Source of the DNA: Evansella halocellulosilytica
Lineage (GTDB): Bacteria > Bacillota > Bacilli > Bacillales > Salisediminibacteriaceae
Assembly (NCBI RefSeq): GCF_002335745.1
Contig: NZ_NIST01000001.1
Location: forward strand, 642,761 to 706,760
DNA length: 64,000 bases
Direction: 5' to 3'
The notes beneath the pieces were generated by a model. The model was not told where the DNA came from, made no database searches, and saw only the letters and a program-made list of their open reading frames with translations. Positions 21,842 to 33,368 of this stretch are shown one piece after another (the first letter of the stretch is position 1; each line of letters opens with the position of its first letter). A program made the position numbers and the translations under genes.

Positions 21842-22118
21842 TAAACATTTTGTGTACATTTTAAAATGTAAAGATGACACGTTTTATACAGGTTACACAA
21901 CCGATGTACAAAGGCGGCTAAAACTACATGAACAAGGAAAAGGCGCAAAATATACGAGAGGAAGGTCCCCGCTTCTCGTTGTACATGAAGAATGTTTTCC
22001 TACAAAAAGTGAAGCGTTACAGCGGGAACATGAAATCAAGCAATTATCTCGTGGTGAAAAGCGAGCATTAATAGAAGAAAAAAAGGTGGAAACGAATGAA
22101 CGTTCAAAAAAGTTATAG
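21831..22118 (+). CDS. yazA: GIY-YIG domain protein YazA (UPF0213)
   Basis: Protein of 95 residues with a complete GIY-YIG nuclease fold: FVYILKCKDDTFYTGYT holds the Tyr pair and RRLKLHEQGKGAKYTRGR the conserved Arg. No partner domain, as usual for this family; the biological role is unknown. I chose the ATG at 21831 (MKDDKHF), as the longer frame from 21783 lies inside the methyltransferase gene. AAAGGAG is 13 bases upstream, a long spacing. Confidence 0.92.
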   Translation: MKDDKHFVYILKCKDDTFYTGYTTDVQRRLKLHEQGKGAKYTRGRSPLLVVHEECFPTKSEALQREHEIKQLSRGEKRALIEEKKVETNERSKKL

Positions 22119-22971
22119 AGAAAGAGAAAAAGGTCAACTGTACTTAGTGCCGACGCCAATTGGAAATCTGCAAGATATGACATTTCGCGCTGTAGATATG
22201 TTAAAGGAAGCAGATCTGATCGCCGCAGAAGACACGAGACATACGAGAAAATTATGTCATGCTTTTGACATTGATACACCGCTAATTAGTTACCATGAGC
22301 ATAATAAACATGAGCGGGAAGATGAATTAGTAGAAAGAATGAATGGTGGCCAAATTGTAGCTTTAGTAAGTGATGCTGGGATGCCGGCTATATCAGATCC
22401 TGGTGCAGACTTAGCTGCACGGTGTATCGAGGAAGGCTTATCCGTCATTCCGTTACCAGGTGCAAACGCTGTTCTTCCTGCATTAGTTACATCAGGGTTA
22501 TCAACAGAGGCATTCACTTTTCTTGGCTTTTTGAATAGGAAGAAGAAAGAAAAAGAGCAAGCTTTAAATGAGTGGAAGCTGGTTAAAAGTTCGTTAATTA
22601 TTTATGAGGCTCCGCACAGAATAAAAGAGACCGTACAATCAATCATAAAAGTACTAGGAAATCGGCAAATTGCCCTTTGCCGTGAGTTGACAAAGCAGTA
22701 TGAAACGATTATAAGAGGGAAAGCAGAAGAGGTTTTAACTGAAATTGAACATTCTGGTATAAAAGGAGAGTGTGTTCTCGTTATTGAAGGAGCATCAGAT
22801 AAAGATGTAAATGAAGCTTCTGTACCAGCATGGTGGGAGAACATCACTATAAAAGAACATGTCGAACACTATATTGATCGGGGAGAAGGATCAAAAGAAG
22901 CGATTAAAATGACTGCGAAAGATCGCGGAATGCCAAAAAGAGAAGTGTATCAAATCTTCCATGTAACATAG
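22096..22971 (+). CDS. rsmI: 16S rRNA 2'-O-ribose C1402 methyltransferase RsmI
   Basis: Protein of 291 residues in the tetrapyrrole-methylase fold. Diagnostic motifs: LVPTPIGNLQDMTFRA, AEDTRHTRKL, ALVSDAGMPAISDPG and VIPLPGANA. It modifies C1402 in the decoding centre of 16S rRNA. ATG at 22096 overlaps the end of yazA by 23 bases; AAAAGGTGG stands before it. Confidence 0.95.
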   Translation: MNVQKSYREREKGQLYLVPTPIGNLQDMTFRAVDMLKEADLIAAEDTRHTRKLCHAFDIDTPLISYHEHNKHEREDELVERMNGGQIVALVSDAGMPAISDPGADLAARCIEEGLSVIPLPGANAVLPALVTSGLSTEAFTFLGFLNRKKKEKEQALNEWKLVKSSLIIYEAPHRIKETVQSIIKVLGNRQIALCRELTKQYETIIRGKAEEVLTEIEHSGIKGECVLVIEGASDKDVNEASVPAWWENITIKEHVEHYIDRGEGSKEAIKMTAKDRGMPKREVYQIFHVT

Positions 22972-22977
22972 AAAGAT

Positions 22978-23019
22978 AAGAAAAAGCTAGGCGATGTGGT
23001 CATCGTCTAGCTTTTTCTT
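22978..23019. terminator. Bidirectional terminator between rsmI and abrB
   Basis: AAGAAAAAGCTAGGCGATG and CATCGTCTAGCTTTTTCTT arms around a four-base loop, serving the converging rsmI and abrB genes. Confidence 0.85.
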
Positions 23020-23033
23020 GTAATTGTTATGTT

Positions 23034-23321
23034 TTATTTTTCTTGAGTAGTAATGTAATTTTCTAGTTCTTTCATAATTTCACGAGCGCCAGACGGGCTT
23101 AAAATAATCTTTCCATCAGCAATAGATAAGTTGCTGTCAGATACTTCCCCAGTTACTTGACAAGTCATGTTAGGTTTATATTTTTTAAGAACGATACGGT
23201 CATCATCGACATAAATTTCAAGAGCATCTTTCTCAGCAATGTCTAAAGTACGGCGTAGCTCGATAGGGATAACTACACGTCCTAATTCATCAACTTTACG
23301 TACGATTCCAGTAGATTTCAT
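23034..23321 (-). CDS. abrB: Transition-state regulator AbrB
   Basis: DNA-binding regulator of 95 residues. The N-terminal swapped-hairpin domain (MKSTGIVRKVDELGRVVIPI, then ELRRTLDIAEKDALEIYVDD) is nearly identical to B. subtilis AbrB; the C-terminal half with the single Cys (NMTCQVTGEVSDSN) mediates multimer formation. I start at ATG 23321 with GGGAGGAG upstream, rather than TTG 23330 which is too near the site. AbrB represses stationary-phase genes in growth, including extracellular proteases in B. subtilis. Its promoter region has a Spo0A box. Confidence 0.96.
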   Translation of the reverse strand: MKSTGIVRKVDELGRVVIPIELRRTLDIAEKDALEIYVDDDRIVLKKYKPNMTCQVTGEVSDSNLSIADGKIILSPSGAREIMKELENYITTQEK

Positions 23322-23360
23322 AATTAACAATTCTCCTCCCGATACGATAATGTATTTTTA

Positions 23361-23388
23361 TTGTCAACAGTTGTCATAGTTCGACAAA
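23361..23388 (-). promoter_or_regulatory. Spo0A box(es) in the abrB leader
   Basis: Minus strand TTTGTCGAA (23380-23388) contains the exact Spo0A core TGTCGAA. Two related words (ATGACAA and TTGACAA on the minus strand) follow within 23361-23377. Position downstream of the -10 fits repression of abrB by Spo0A-P. Confidence 0.65.
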
Positions 23389-23403
23389 TTTCTCTACAAT
23401 TTT

Positions 23404-23432
23404 AGAATACCAACATTTCCAAAAGAAGTCAA
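23404..23432 (-). promoter_or_regulatory. abrB sigma-A promoter
   Basis: Minus strand TTGACT (23427-23432), 17 bases, TATTCT (23404-23409). The Spo0A box lies just downstream of the predicted start, as in B. subtilis. Confidence 0.7.
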
Positions 23433-23809
23433 TTGAAAATTGTTTTATGAACAAACTTATTATGATCAGATCATAGTATCAGCTAATAGAATACTGTTAT
23501 GACAGTTTTCGCATTAGATCTTTTTAAACTTTGAAACTTATAGATCTGAATATAATAAATAGATAGGTTCATGTAAAAAATATCTAAAAAGGTAATATTT
23601 TTTACTGTTATGATTATTTTTCGACAAAAATCAGTAAAATATGTCGGTTGTTTAGTAAATATTTATAAAAAAGACAATCGCCCCCTTTTTATTCGTAAAC
23701 CTTAGAGCCAAATGCGCCAACGTTATCCAGTCTATACCCAATTTGGTTATTCCTGTAACATCATAACTGTGAAAAAAAATGTAATTTTCGACTTTTTCAA
23801 TTGGTGATA

Positions 23810-23888
23810 ATACGTGAGCCACAGAGAAACGAGTCAATGCACAGAATCAAAAGCTATTTTTTCCCGAATTTTTTGAACAACCTCTTAT
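23810..23888 (+). repeat. Dispersed repeat family A, copy 2 (right part only)
   Basis: ATACGTGAGCCACAGAGAAA, ACGAGTCAATGC and the right end CCCGAATTTTTTGAACAACC match the right half of the copies at 37318 and 54262. The left terminus is not found, so it is truncated. It ends eight bases before the metG -35 element. Confidence 0.6.
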
Positions 23889-23895
23889 AGAGAAC

Positions 23896-23924
23896 TTGAC
23901 ACGCTTAAATACGTTATGTATATT
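23896..23924 (+). promoter_or_regulatory. metG sigma-A promoter
   Basis: TTGACA (23896-23901), 17 bases, TATATT (23919-23924). Confidence 0.75.
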
Positions 23925-23930
23925 CTGATT

Positions 23931-24275
23931 ACAAGAAAAACATTGAATAACCTTTTTTCTTCGATGACAGGATGAGTAAAAAGCAATGTTCATGACAGAG
24001 AGCCAGGGGAGCTGAAAACTGGTATGAGCAGAACTTTTGAATATGGTCCTTTGAGAAGTTTTCTTTCGAGCGTTATTGACAGTTAAGTGTAGCGGGAATT
24101 TGACCGAACATACTTGATTTTCAATGTGTAAGGGGGAAACGTTACCCAGCGTTACTTGGGTTTGTTGCAAAGCTTTCTTTTGCAGCTACTCGAGACTGCC
24201 TTTTATAAAAGCAGTGAATTTGGGTGGTACCGCGTGAGTTTACTCTCGTCCCATGGTGGACGGGAGTTTTTTTCG
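23931..24275 (+). promoter_or_regulatory. T-box leader, methionine specific
   Basis: The T-box sequence AATTTGGGTGGTACCGCG ends at 24234 and is followed by a terminator hairpin (ACTCTCGTCC / GGACGGGAGT, 24242-24268) with seven T. Stem I is recognisable (AGAGAGCCAGGGGAGCTGAA and the AACTGG that follows), and the specifier is ATG at 24043-24045 in GAATATGGTCC, reading methionine. Uncharged tRNA-Met would stabilise the antiterminator and allow metG transcription. Confidence 0.88.
24242..24273 (+). terminator. T-box regulated terminator
   Basis: ACTCTCGTCC and GGACGGGAGT arms with one G-U pair, followed by a T tract; mutually exclusive with the T-box antiterminator. Confidence 0.85.
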
Positions 24276-24291
24276 TCCCCAAATCGTTTGA

Positions 24292-26355
<2,064 letters not shown>

Positions 26356-26368
26356 ATGATATAAATTG

Positions 26369-26446
26369 AGGCTGTCTCATACTTTGTAAGGGCGTTTTCA
26401 TACAATGATGAATTCAACTTGTGTGAAAGCGCACCGTTGAGACAGC
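26369..26446 (+). other. Long hairpin after metG
   Basis: Outer arms GGCTGTCTCA and TGAGACAGCC are perfect; an inner pair GCGTTTTCATACA and TGTGTGAAAGCGC extends it. No T run follows, so it is not a classic terminator. It lies 15 bases before the tatD-like Shine-Dalgarno site. Confidence 0.6.
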
Positions 26447-26479
26447 CTTGTTGTTGATCTAAATAAGGAGGACGTAAGC

Positions 26480-27247
26480 GTGCTATTTGATACACATGTT
26501 CATTTAAATGCAGATCAATTCGAAACGGATACAGAAGAAACGATTGCAAGAGCTAGAGATGCTGGAGTTAAACAGATGGTGGTCGTTGGATTCGATGAAA
26601 AAACAATATTAAAAGCGATGGAACTTGTTGAGAGTGAAGAAGGTTTATACGCAGCTGTCGGATGGCATCCGGTGGATGCGATTGATTTAGAGCAAAGACA
26701 TTTAGATTGGATTGAACAGTTAGCAGCCCACCCAAAAGTGGTTGCCATCGGAGAAACAGGTCTTGATTATCATTGGGATAAATCACCTAAAGACGTACAA
26801 AAAGAAGTGTTTCGAAAACAAATTCATTTAGCAAAAAAAGTTAACCTTCCGATTATTATTCATGATCGTAATGCGCATGAAGATATTGTGGAAATATTAA
26901 ATGAGGAAGATGCCAAAGAGGTCGGGGGCATAATGCATTGTTTCGGAGGGGACTTAGACATTGCTAAAAAGTGTCTGGATATGAATTTTCATATTTCATT
27001 TGGCGGTCCTGTTACATTTAAAAATGCAAAACTGCCAAAAGAAGTCGTAAAAGAAATCCCGTTAGACCGGCTTTTAATAGAAACAGATGCGCCTTTCCTT
27101 GCGCCACATCCATATCGCGGGAAGCGAAACGAGCCTGCTTATGTAAAATTAATTGCAGAACAAATTGCTGAACTAAGAGAAATGGATTTTGAAGATTTTT
27201 CCGAGCAAACGACATTAAATGCCCAAAGACTTTTCGGCCTAATTTGA
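26480..27247 (+). CDS. yabD: TatD family metal-dependent DNase (YabD)
   Basis: Protein of 255 residues in the TIM-barrel amidohydrolase superfamily. Metal ligands are visible: DTHVHL (4-9), GETGLDYHW with the bridging Glu, IIIHDRNAHED, HCFGGD and ETDAPFLAP. These enzymes act as 3'-5' exonucleases or DNases. GTG at 26480 after AAGGAGG. Confidence 0.93.
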   Translation: MLFDTHVHLNADQFETDTEETIARARDAGVKQMVVVGFDEKTILKAMELVESEEGLYAAVGWHPVDAIDLEQRHLDWIEQLAAHPKVVAIGETGLDYHWDKSPKDVQKEVFRKQIHLAKKVNLPIIIHDRNAHEDIVEILNEEDAKEVGGIMHCFGGDLDIAKKCLDMNFHISFGGPVTFKNAKLPKEVVKEIPLDRLLIETDAPFLAPHPYRGKRNEPAYVKLIAEQIAELREMDFEDFSEQTTLNAQRLFGLI

Positions 27248-27412
27248 TAATAGAATTCCTCGAAACATGGATGAACATGTCCAAATAATGGATTAAAATC
27301 TTTCGTTCTACAATGTCCTATCTTTGCATAGAGTAGTCTTGTCGATAGTTTTTTCTTTCCTATTCATTTTCTTTATATCATAATGTCTAGGTAAGAGTTC
27401 TCAGAATTTTAA

Positions 27413-27441
27413 TTGACAAGGTGGTGAGATAGAGGTATAAT
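27413..27441 (+). promoter_or_regulatory. Promoter of the yabE-like gene
   Basis: TTGACA (27413-27418), exactly 17 bases, TATAAT (27436-27441): a perfect sigma-A consensus, 26 bases before the start codon. Confidence 0.85.
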
Positions 27442-27467
27442 TCGGTTTCTGAGGGAGGGGTTCAACC

Positions 27468-28703
27468 ATGAATCAATGGATGAAGCGTTTTCTCTCCAAG
27501 TTTACATGGAGAAAAATTGCCATATCCAGCATAGGCCTCATAGTTATGATGGGGATTATCGGCTTTGCGACTTATGAGCTGACAAAAACTTCAGTGACCG
27601 TCAAAGCAGAAACAGAAGAAACGATATATACCCATGCATCGACTGTTGGAGAGGTATTGAAAGAACATGGAATTGATGTAAGAGAACATGATTATATCGA
27701 ACCATCTTTAGATACAGCTATCACCGAAGCCATGAATATCGAATATATACCTGCACAACAAATTGTCGTAAACCTTGATGGAGATATGAAAACTGTTTGG
27801 ACGACAGCTTCAACCGTTCAAGAGCTTATGGACGAATTGGATGTGGAGGTAACAGAACATGATTTAATTGAACCATCATTAGATGAAGAGTTGACAGCAG
27901 ACACAAATATTACGTTTGAAGAGGCTTTTCTCGTTACATTAATTAGTGATGGTGAGGAACATGAACGTTGGACGACTTCGACAACGGTCGCTGACTTTTT
28001 AGAGAGAGAAGACATTGCTCTAGGAGAGATGGATCGCGTTGAACCATCAGCAGATGAATCGCTTAATGGCGAAGCTGATGTTCAAGTCATTCGTGTAGAA
28101 AAAGTCACCGATGTTGTTGAAGAATCAGTAGACTTTGCAACAGTAACCGAAAATGATTCTTCGTTAGAAGAAGGATCTGAACAAGTTGTTCAAAGCGGAA
28201 AAGATGGTAAAATCGAAAAACATTACGAAGTGACCCTCGAAGATGGAGAAGAAGTTTCGAGAGAACTTGTTAAAGAAGATGTCGTAAGAGATAGTGAAGA
28301 CCGTATCGTAGCTGTTGGAACGAAAAGTCCAACGCCGACTGTCTCCCGTAGCTCATCTTCTAATAACAGCTCGTCATCTAGTGATTCATCATCGAGCAGT
28401 TCATCTTCTAAAGGAAGCTGGCAATCGTTTAACGCCACTGCGTACACAGCTAACTGTAACGGATGCTCTGGTGTAACAGCAACAGGTATTAATTTACATG
28501 ACAATCCAGATGCAAAAGTGATAGCAGTCGACCCAAGTGTTATCCCGCTAGGATCTCAAGTAGAAGTGAAGGGTTATGGGACTTACTTAGCTGCTGATAC
28601 TGGTGGAGCGATACAAGGTAATAAGATTGATATTTTTATGCCTGATAGTGGTGATGTCAGTTCATTCGGAAGAAGAACGGTTGAAATTCGAGTACTTGAA
28701 TAG
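27468..28703 (+). CDS. yabE: YabE-like Rpf-type cell-wall protein (ubiquitin-like DUF348 repeats, G5, 3D)
   Basis: Secreted or anchored protein of 411 residues. N-terminal membrane segment (about 18-36), three DUF348 repeats, seen as the recurrent HDYIEPSLD, HDLIEPSLD and MDRVEPSAD, a G5 domain (about 210-280), a low-complexity Ser linker (about 290-318), and a C-terminal 3D domain (ATAYT...AVDPSVIPLGSQVEV...ADTGGAI) with the three Asp of the lytic transglycosylase-like double-psi barrel. It probably remodels peptidoglycan, as Sps/Rpf-like proteins do. ATG at 27468 after GGGAGGGG. A terminator follows. Confidence 0.9.
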   Translation: MNQWMKRFLSKFTWRKIAISSIGLIVMMGIIGFATYELTKTSVTVKAETEETIYTHASTVGEVLKEHGIDVREHDYIEPSLDTAITEAMNIEYIPAQQIVVNLDGDMKTVWTTASTVQELMDELDVEVTEHDLIEPSLDEELTADTNITFEEAFLVTLISDGEEHERWTTSTTVADFLEREDIALGEMDRVEPSADESLNGEADVQVIRVEKVTDVVEESVDFATVTENDSSLEEGSEQVVQSGKDGKIEKHYEVTLEDGEEVSRELVKEDVVRDSEDRIVAVGTKSPTPTVSRSSSSNNSSSSSDSSSSSSSSKGSWQSFNATAYTANCNGCSGVTATGINLHDNPDAKVIAVDPSVIPLGSQVEVKGYGTYLAADTGGAIQGNKIDIFMPDSGDVSSFGRRTVEIRVLE

Positions 28704-28727
28704 CTTTAATGACTTATTATAGATAGG

Positions 28728-28754
28728 CACAGAGATTCTTCTCTGTGTTTTTTT
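28728..28754 (+). terminator. Terminator of the yabE-like gene
   Basis: CACAGAG and CTCTGTG arms followed by TTTTTTT. Confidence 0.85.
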
Positions 28755-28973
28755 CTTGCTCATTATCACATCTAAATAATGAAGTTCAGTTTCATGAGGC
28801 ATTATGATATCATTCAATATATTAGACGTATCAATGGTGAAAAAGTTTCACAAAAGATAAAATAAATTTCAAATTTCAATTGTTTTCATGGATAATGTGC
28901 TTTTGAGACATCAATTTGATGTAATTGATCACAATATAAAAGAAAACAGGCGACAAATCTAGGGGAACGGTTT

Positions 28974-30417
<1,444 letters not shown>

Positions 30418-30425
30418 TAGCATTA

Positions 30426-30465
30426 AAACGCCTTCTCGCATACGTTATCGTGTGAGGAGGCGTTT
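30426..30465 (+). promoter_or_regulatory. Hairpin that sequesters the yabG ribosome binding site
   Basis: AAACGCCTTCTCGCA (30426-30440) and TGTGAGGAGGCGTTT (30451-30465) pair over 15 bases with two G-U pairs. The 3' arm contains GAGGAGG, the yabG Shine-Dalgarno site, and ends three bases before the ATG. There is no T tract. It may end ksgA transcripts or restrict yabG translation on read-through RNA. Confidence 0.6.
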
Positions 30466-30468
30466 GTC

Positions 30469-31341
30469 ATGTCATCGATAAAAGAAGGGAATATTGTAGG
30501 ACGCTCGTCTTATAATTGTGATATTGTCTTTCGTGTAAAGCAGGTTGAAGGAAATACAGCTATTTTACATGGGGAGGATATGCGGCTTATTGCAGATGCC
30601 CCTTTAAAAGACTTGATTATACTTGAAGAAACAGAAAGAAAAAAACGTGAAAATCATCAAAAAGCAAAGGAAGAAAATTGCTATCAGCTTTTCCGACAGG
30701 AGCGAAAATTAATTCGAGAAAAAACGGAATTTGAAGTAACATCAGGCTATACAAAAAAAAACGACTATTTTGAAGTTCCTGGCAGAGTGCTTCATATTGA
30801 TGGTGATCCTCTTTATTTAAAAAAGTGTACGGAAGTATATGATAAATTAGGTGTTCCGGTATACGGGGTTCATGTAAAGGAAAAAGAGATGCCGTTACAA
30901 ACGGCCTCTTTAATTGAAATGGTACGTCCTGATATTCTTGTTATTACAGGACATGACGCTTATTCGAAAAACAAAGGGTCTAAACAGGATATGAAAGCAT
31001 ATCGCAACTCACGTCACTTCGTTGATGCGGTAAAAGAGGCGAGGAAAGTGGTTCCTTATATGGACCATTTAGTTATTTTTGCTGGTGCTTGTCAATCACA
31101 TTTCCAATCGATCTTAAAGGCAGGAGCAAATTTTGCCAGTTCACCTGAGCGGATTAATATTCATGCTCTAGATCCTGTGTATGTCGTGTCAAAGGTAAGC
31201 CTGACTCCTTTTATGGAACGCGTTGGAATATGGGATATTTTAAAAATTTCGTTGACAGGGGAAAAAGGATTAGGCGGTGTAGAAACGAATGGAGCTTTAA
31301 GAAGAGGGATGCCATTTTACCATCAAAAGGAAGAAGAGTAA
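30469..31341 (+). CDS. yabG: Sporulation-specific protease YabG
   Basis: Protein of 290 residues. YabG is a mother-cell (sigma-K) cysteine protease that processes coat proteins such as SpoIVA, SafA and YeeK. The family-typical stretches RVLHIDGDPLYLKKC, VRPDILVITGHDAYSKN and VIFAGACQSHFQSILKAGAN, with the conserved His and Cys, are intact. ATG at 30469; its ribosome binding site lies in the hairpin described at 30426. Terminator follows at 31361. Confidence 0.94.
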   Translation: MSSIKEGNIVGRSSYNCDIVFRVKQVEGNTAILHGEDMRLIADAPLKDLIILEETERKKRENHQKAKEENCYQLFRQERKLIREKTEFEVTSGYTKKNDYFEVPGRVLHIDGDPLYLKKCTEVYDKLGVPVYGVHVKEKEMPLQTASLIEMVRPDILVITGHDAYSKNKGSKQDMKAYRNSRHFVDAVKEARKVVPYMDHLVIFAGACQSHFQSILKAGANFASSPERINIHALDPVYVVSKVSLTPFMERVGIWDILKISLTGEKGLGGVETNGALRRGMPFYHQKEEE

Positions 31342-31360
31342 CATATTTCCATATAAAACA

Positions 31361-31402
31361 GGGGCAGCTCAAAGTACTAACTTTGGAGGCAGCCCTTTTT
31401 TC
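31361..31402 (+). terminator. Terminator of yabG
   Basis: GGGGCAGCTCAAAGT and ACTTTGGAGGCAGCCC pair imperfectly, followed by CTTTTTTCG. Confidence 0.7.
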
Positions 31403-31517
31403 GTTTTATTATCCAATTGATTTGGAAATTCGTCAAATTTAGTGGTTTCATTTATGAGTCATATACATATTTTTCAGAATTTGACACATTATAAGGGAAG
31501 AAGTCTGAAAAAAATAG

Positions 31518-31547
31518 TTGACACATAATGTAGTCCATTGTTATAAT
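31518..31547 (+). promoter_or_regulatory. veg promoter
   Basis: TTGACA (31518-31523), 18 bases, TATAAT (31542-31547). A second TTGACA (31559-31564) with a weak -10 (TAAGCT) follows. Veg promoters are among the strongest in Bacillus. Confidence 0.8.
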
Positions 31548-31609
31548 TTTAGTTTTATTTGACAATGTTCGTTCGATGTGGTAAGCTATTGAATAGTGAG
31601 GTGTAGTCA

Positions 31610-31870
31610 ATGGCAAAAACTTTAATTGAGATTAAACGTTCTTTAGATGAAAATGTCGGTAAGCGAATTACGATTCAAGCAAACGGCGGAAGAAAAAAGA
31701 TGATTGAACGCTCAGGTTTATTAGAAGGCACGTATCCTGCGGTATTTACGATTAAGTTAGATGAAGATCAAAATACAGTCGAACGTGTGTCTTACAGCTA
31801 CACAGATATTCTTACAGAAACAGTAAAGTTAAGCGTATGTGAGGAAGCTAAAGCAACTGAACAAGTATAA
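31610..31870 (+). CDS. veg: Veg protein, biofilm-related
   Basis: Protein of 86 residues almost identical in layout to B. subtilis Veg ([40 protein letters not shown]). Veg promotes expression of biofilm matrix genes, by an incompletely known route involving SinR. ATG at 31610 after GAGGTG. A strong promoter precedes it and a long terminator follows. Confidence 0.95.
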   Translation: MAKTLIEIKRSLDENVGKRITIQANGGRKKMIERSGLLEGTYPAVFTIKLDEDQNTVERVSYSYTDILTETVKLSVCEEAKATEQV

Positions 31871-31928
31871 GAGAAGGTAAAGAAAAAGTACCTCTAGCTT
31901 GTTTCTTTTGAACAGGCTCACTCGTAAG

Positions 31929-32002
31929 AGCAATTGCTCAAGAAAAGGTCTAATAATCGTGTGAATGATTATAGATTCTTTTTTGGGCAATTGTTTTTTT
32001 TT
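31929..32002 (+). terminator. Large terminator after veg
   Basis: GCAATTG arms (31930-31936, 31987-31993), a CAAGAAAAG/CTTTTTTG section and an apical TCTAATAATC / GATTATAGA stem make a long imperfect hairpin, followed by nine T. Confidence 0.75.
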
Positions 32003-32128
32003 GTTTTTCACTCCTTTTTTGTGAAGTGACTTCTTTTTATAGGGGGAATAGGTAAACATTCACTTCGGTATTCGATCCATTTCAGGGAACAATAAAGTTG
32101 TCACAGCTTATGGAAGGGGTTGTTTCGC

Positions 32129-32308
32129 ATGGGTAGGAGAAGAAGCGTCATGTCAGACCGCTTTAAGGAAGAACTAGCGAAGGAGCTTGGCTTCTATGAT
32201 ACCGTTCAACAAGAAGGTTGGGGCGGAATTAAAGCGCGGGATGCAGGTAACATGGTGAAACGTGCGATAGAATTAGCAGAGCAACAGCTATCCGAAGAGA
32301 AACGTTAA
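32129..32308 (+). CDS. sspF: Small acid-soluble spore protein SspF
   Basis: Alpha/beta-type SASP-like protein of 59 residues ([20 protein letters not shown], then GFYDTV and [20 protein letters not shown]). It coats forespore DNA. ATG at 32129 has AAGGGG nine bases upstream; TTG at 32120 is a poorer choice. GAATA at 32046 with TATTCGA 18 bases on could be a sigma-G promoter, tentatively. Confidence 0.94.
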   Translation: MGRRRSVMSDRFKEELAKELGFYDTVQQEGWGGIKARDAGNMVKRAIELAEQQLSEEKR

Positions 32309-32321
32309 ACATGCTGTGACA

Positions 32322-32352
32322 AAAGCCAAAGTATATACTGCTTTGGCTTTTT
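32322..32352 (+). terminator. Terminator of sspF
   Basis: AAAGCCAAAG and CTTTGGCTTT arms around a nine-base loop, followed by a T tract. Confidence 0.85.
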
Positions 32353-32431
32353 CATTCAGATAGACTAGTCTCGCCTGTGAACAAATGGTAAAATAACGAA
32401 AGTAACTGTGACGGAAATGTAGGTGATGACA

Positions 32432-33292
32432 ATGAAAGTAGTAAAAGCCCCGGCTAAAATAAATTTAACGTTAGATGTCGTTCGAAAAAGGGACGACGGT
32501 TTTCATGATGTGGAGATGATCATGACAACAATTGATCTTGCAGACAGAATCCATTTAACTCCTTTACATACAAATCGAATCATGATTGATGTAACGAAAG
32601 GATACGTACCTAATAATGAGAATAACCTTGCCTATCAAGCTGCGCAAAAACTGAAGGAGCGTTTAGGCATAAACAAAGGAGTATCCATTTTTATCGACAA
32701 ACAAATTCCTGTTTCAGCTGGCTTAGCAGGAGGAAGTACAGATGCTGCAGCTGTATTACGCGGGTTGAATGATATGTGGGGTCTCGGTTTAACAATGGAG
32801 GAGCTTGCAGAGATAGGGCTAGAAATAGGTTCAGACGTTCCGTTTTGTGTACATGGCGGCACCGCTGTTGCAAGAGGCCGTGGTGAACAATTAGAATTTA
32901 TTGACTCTCCGCCACCTTGCTGGGTTGTGTTAGCGAAACCGCCGATCGGTGTGTCAACGAAAGAGGTATATCAACGAATAAAAGTGGATCAATTAACACA
33001 TCCAAAAACAGATGTAATGGTACAAGCGATCGAATCGGAAAATTTCAAGCAAGTATGTGATCATTTAGAAAATGTGATGGAAAGTATTACATTTAACATG
33101 CATCCAGAGGTTAGAAAAATTAAAGAACGTATGAAACAGTTTGGCGCAGATGGAGCAGTCATGAGCGGAAGTGGCCCAACTGTATTTGCGCTCACTCAAA
33201 ACGACTCAAAAGCTGAACGTTTATATAATGGTTTAAAAGGGTTTGTTGAACAAGTGTACCCCGTTCGCCTTCTTGGAAAAAAACATACGTAA
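32432..33292 (+). CDS. ispE: 4-(cytidine 5'-diphospho)-2-C-methyl-D-erythritol kinase
   Basis: GHMP kinase of 286 residues in the MEP isoprenoid pathway. N-terminal [11 protein letters not shown], the ATP motif [14 protein letters not shown] (93-106) and the C-terminal [10 protein letters not shown] are intact. Start ATG at 32432 (MKVVKAP) with AGGTG just upstream; GTG 32423 and ATG 32426 overlap that site. Confidence 0.95.
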   Translation: MKVVKAPAKINLTLDVVRKRDDGFHDVEMIMTTIDLADRIHLTPLHTNRIMIDVTKGYVPNNENNLAYQAAQKLKERLGINKGVSIFIDKQIPVSAGLAGGSTDAAAVLRGLNDMWGLGLTMEELAEIGLEIGSDVPFCVHGGTAVARGRGEQLEFIDSPPPCWVVLAKPPIGVSTKEVYQRIKVDQLTHPKTDVMVQAIESENFKQVCDHLENVMESITFNMHPEVRKIKERMKQFGADGAVMSGSGPTVFALTQNDSKAERLYNGLKGFVEQVYPVRLLGKKHT

Positions 33293-33305
33293 AGGATGAG
33301 GGAAC

Positions 33306-33334
33306 TTGTAAAGTCCGTATGAAAGTGATATATT
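33306..33334 (+). promoter_or_regulatory. purR promoter
   Basis: TTGTAA (33306-33311), 17 bases, TATATT (33329-33334). Confidence 0.6.
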
Positions 33335-33342
33335 ACTTTTAA

Positions 33343-33355
33343 AATATTCGGATTT
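33343..33355 (+). promoter_or_regulatory. PurBox before purR
   Basis: AATATTCGGATTT agrees with the inverted PurBox consensus (AWWGTTCGGWWWT) at 12 of 13 positions. A weak partner with CCG (33311-33323) sits about 32 bases upstream, near the usual two-box spacing. This suggests autoregulation by PurR. Confidence 0.55.
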
Positions 33356-33368
33356 TACGGAGGTTTCT

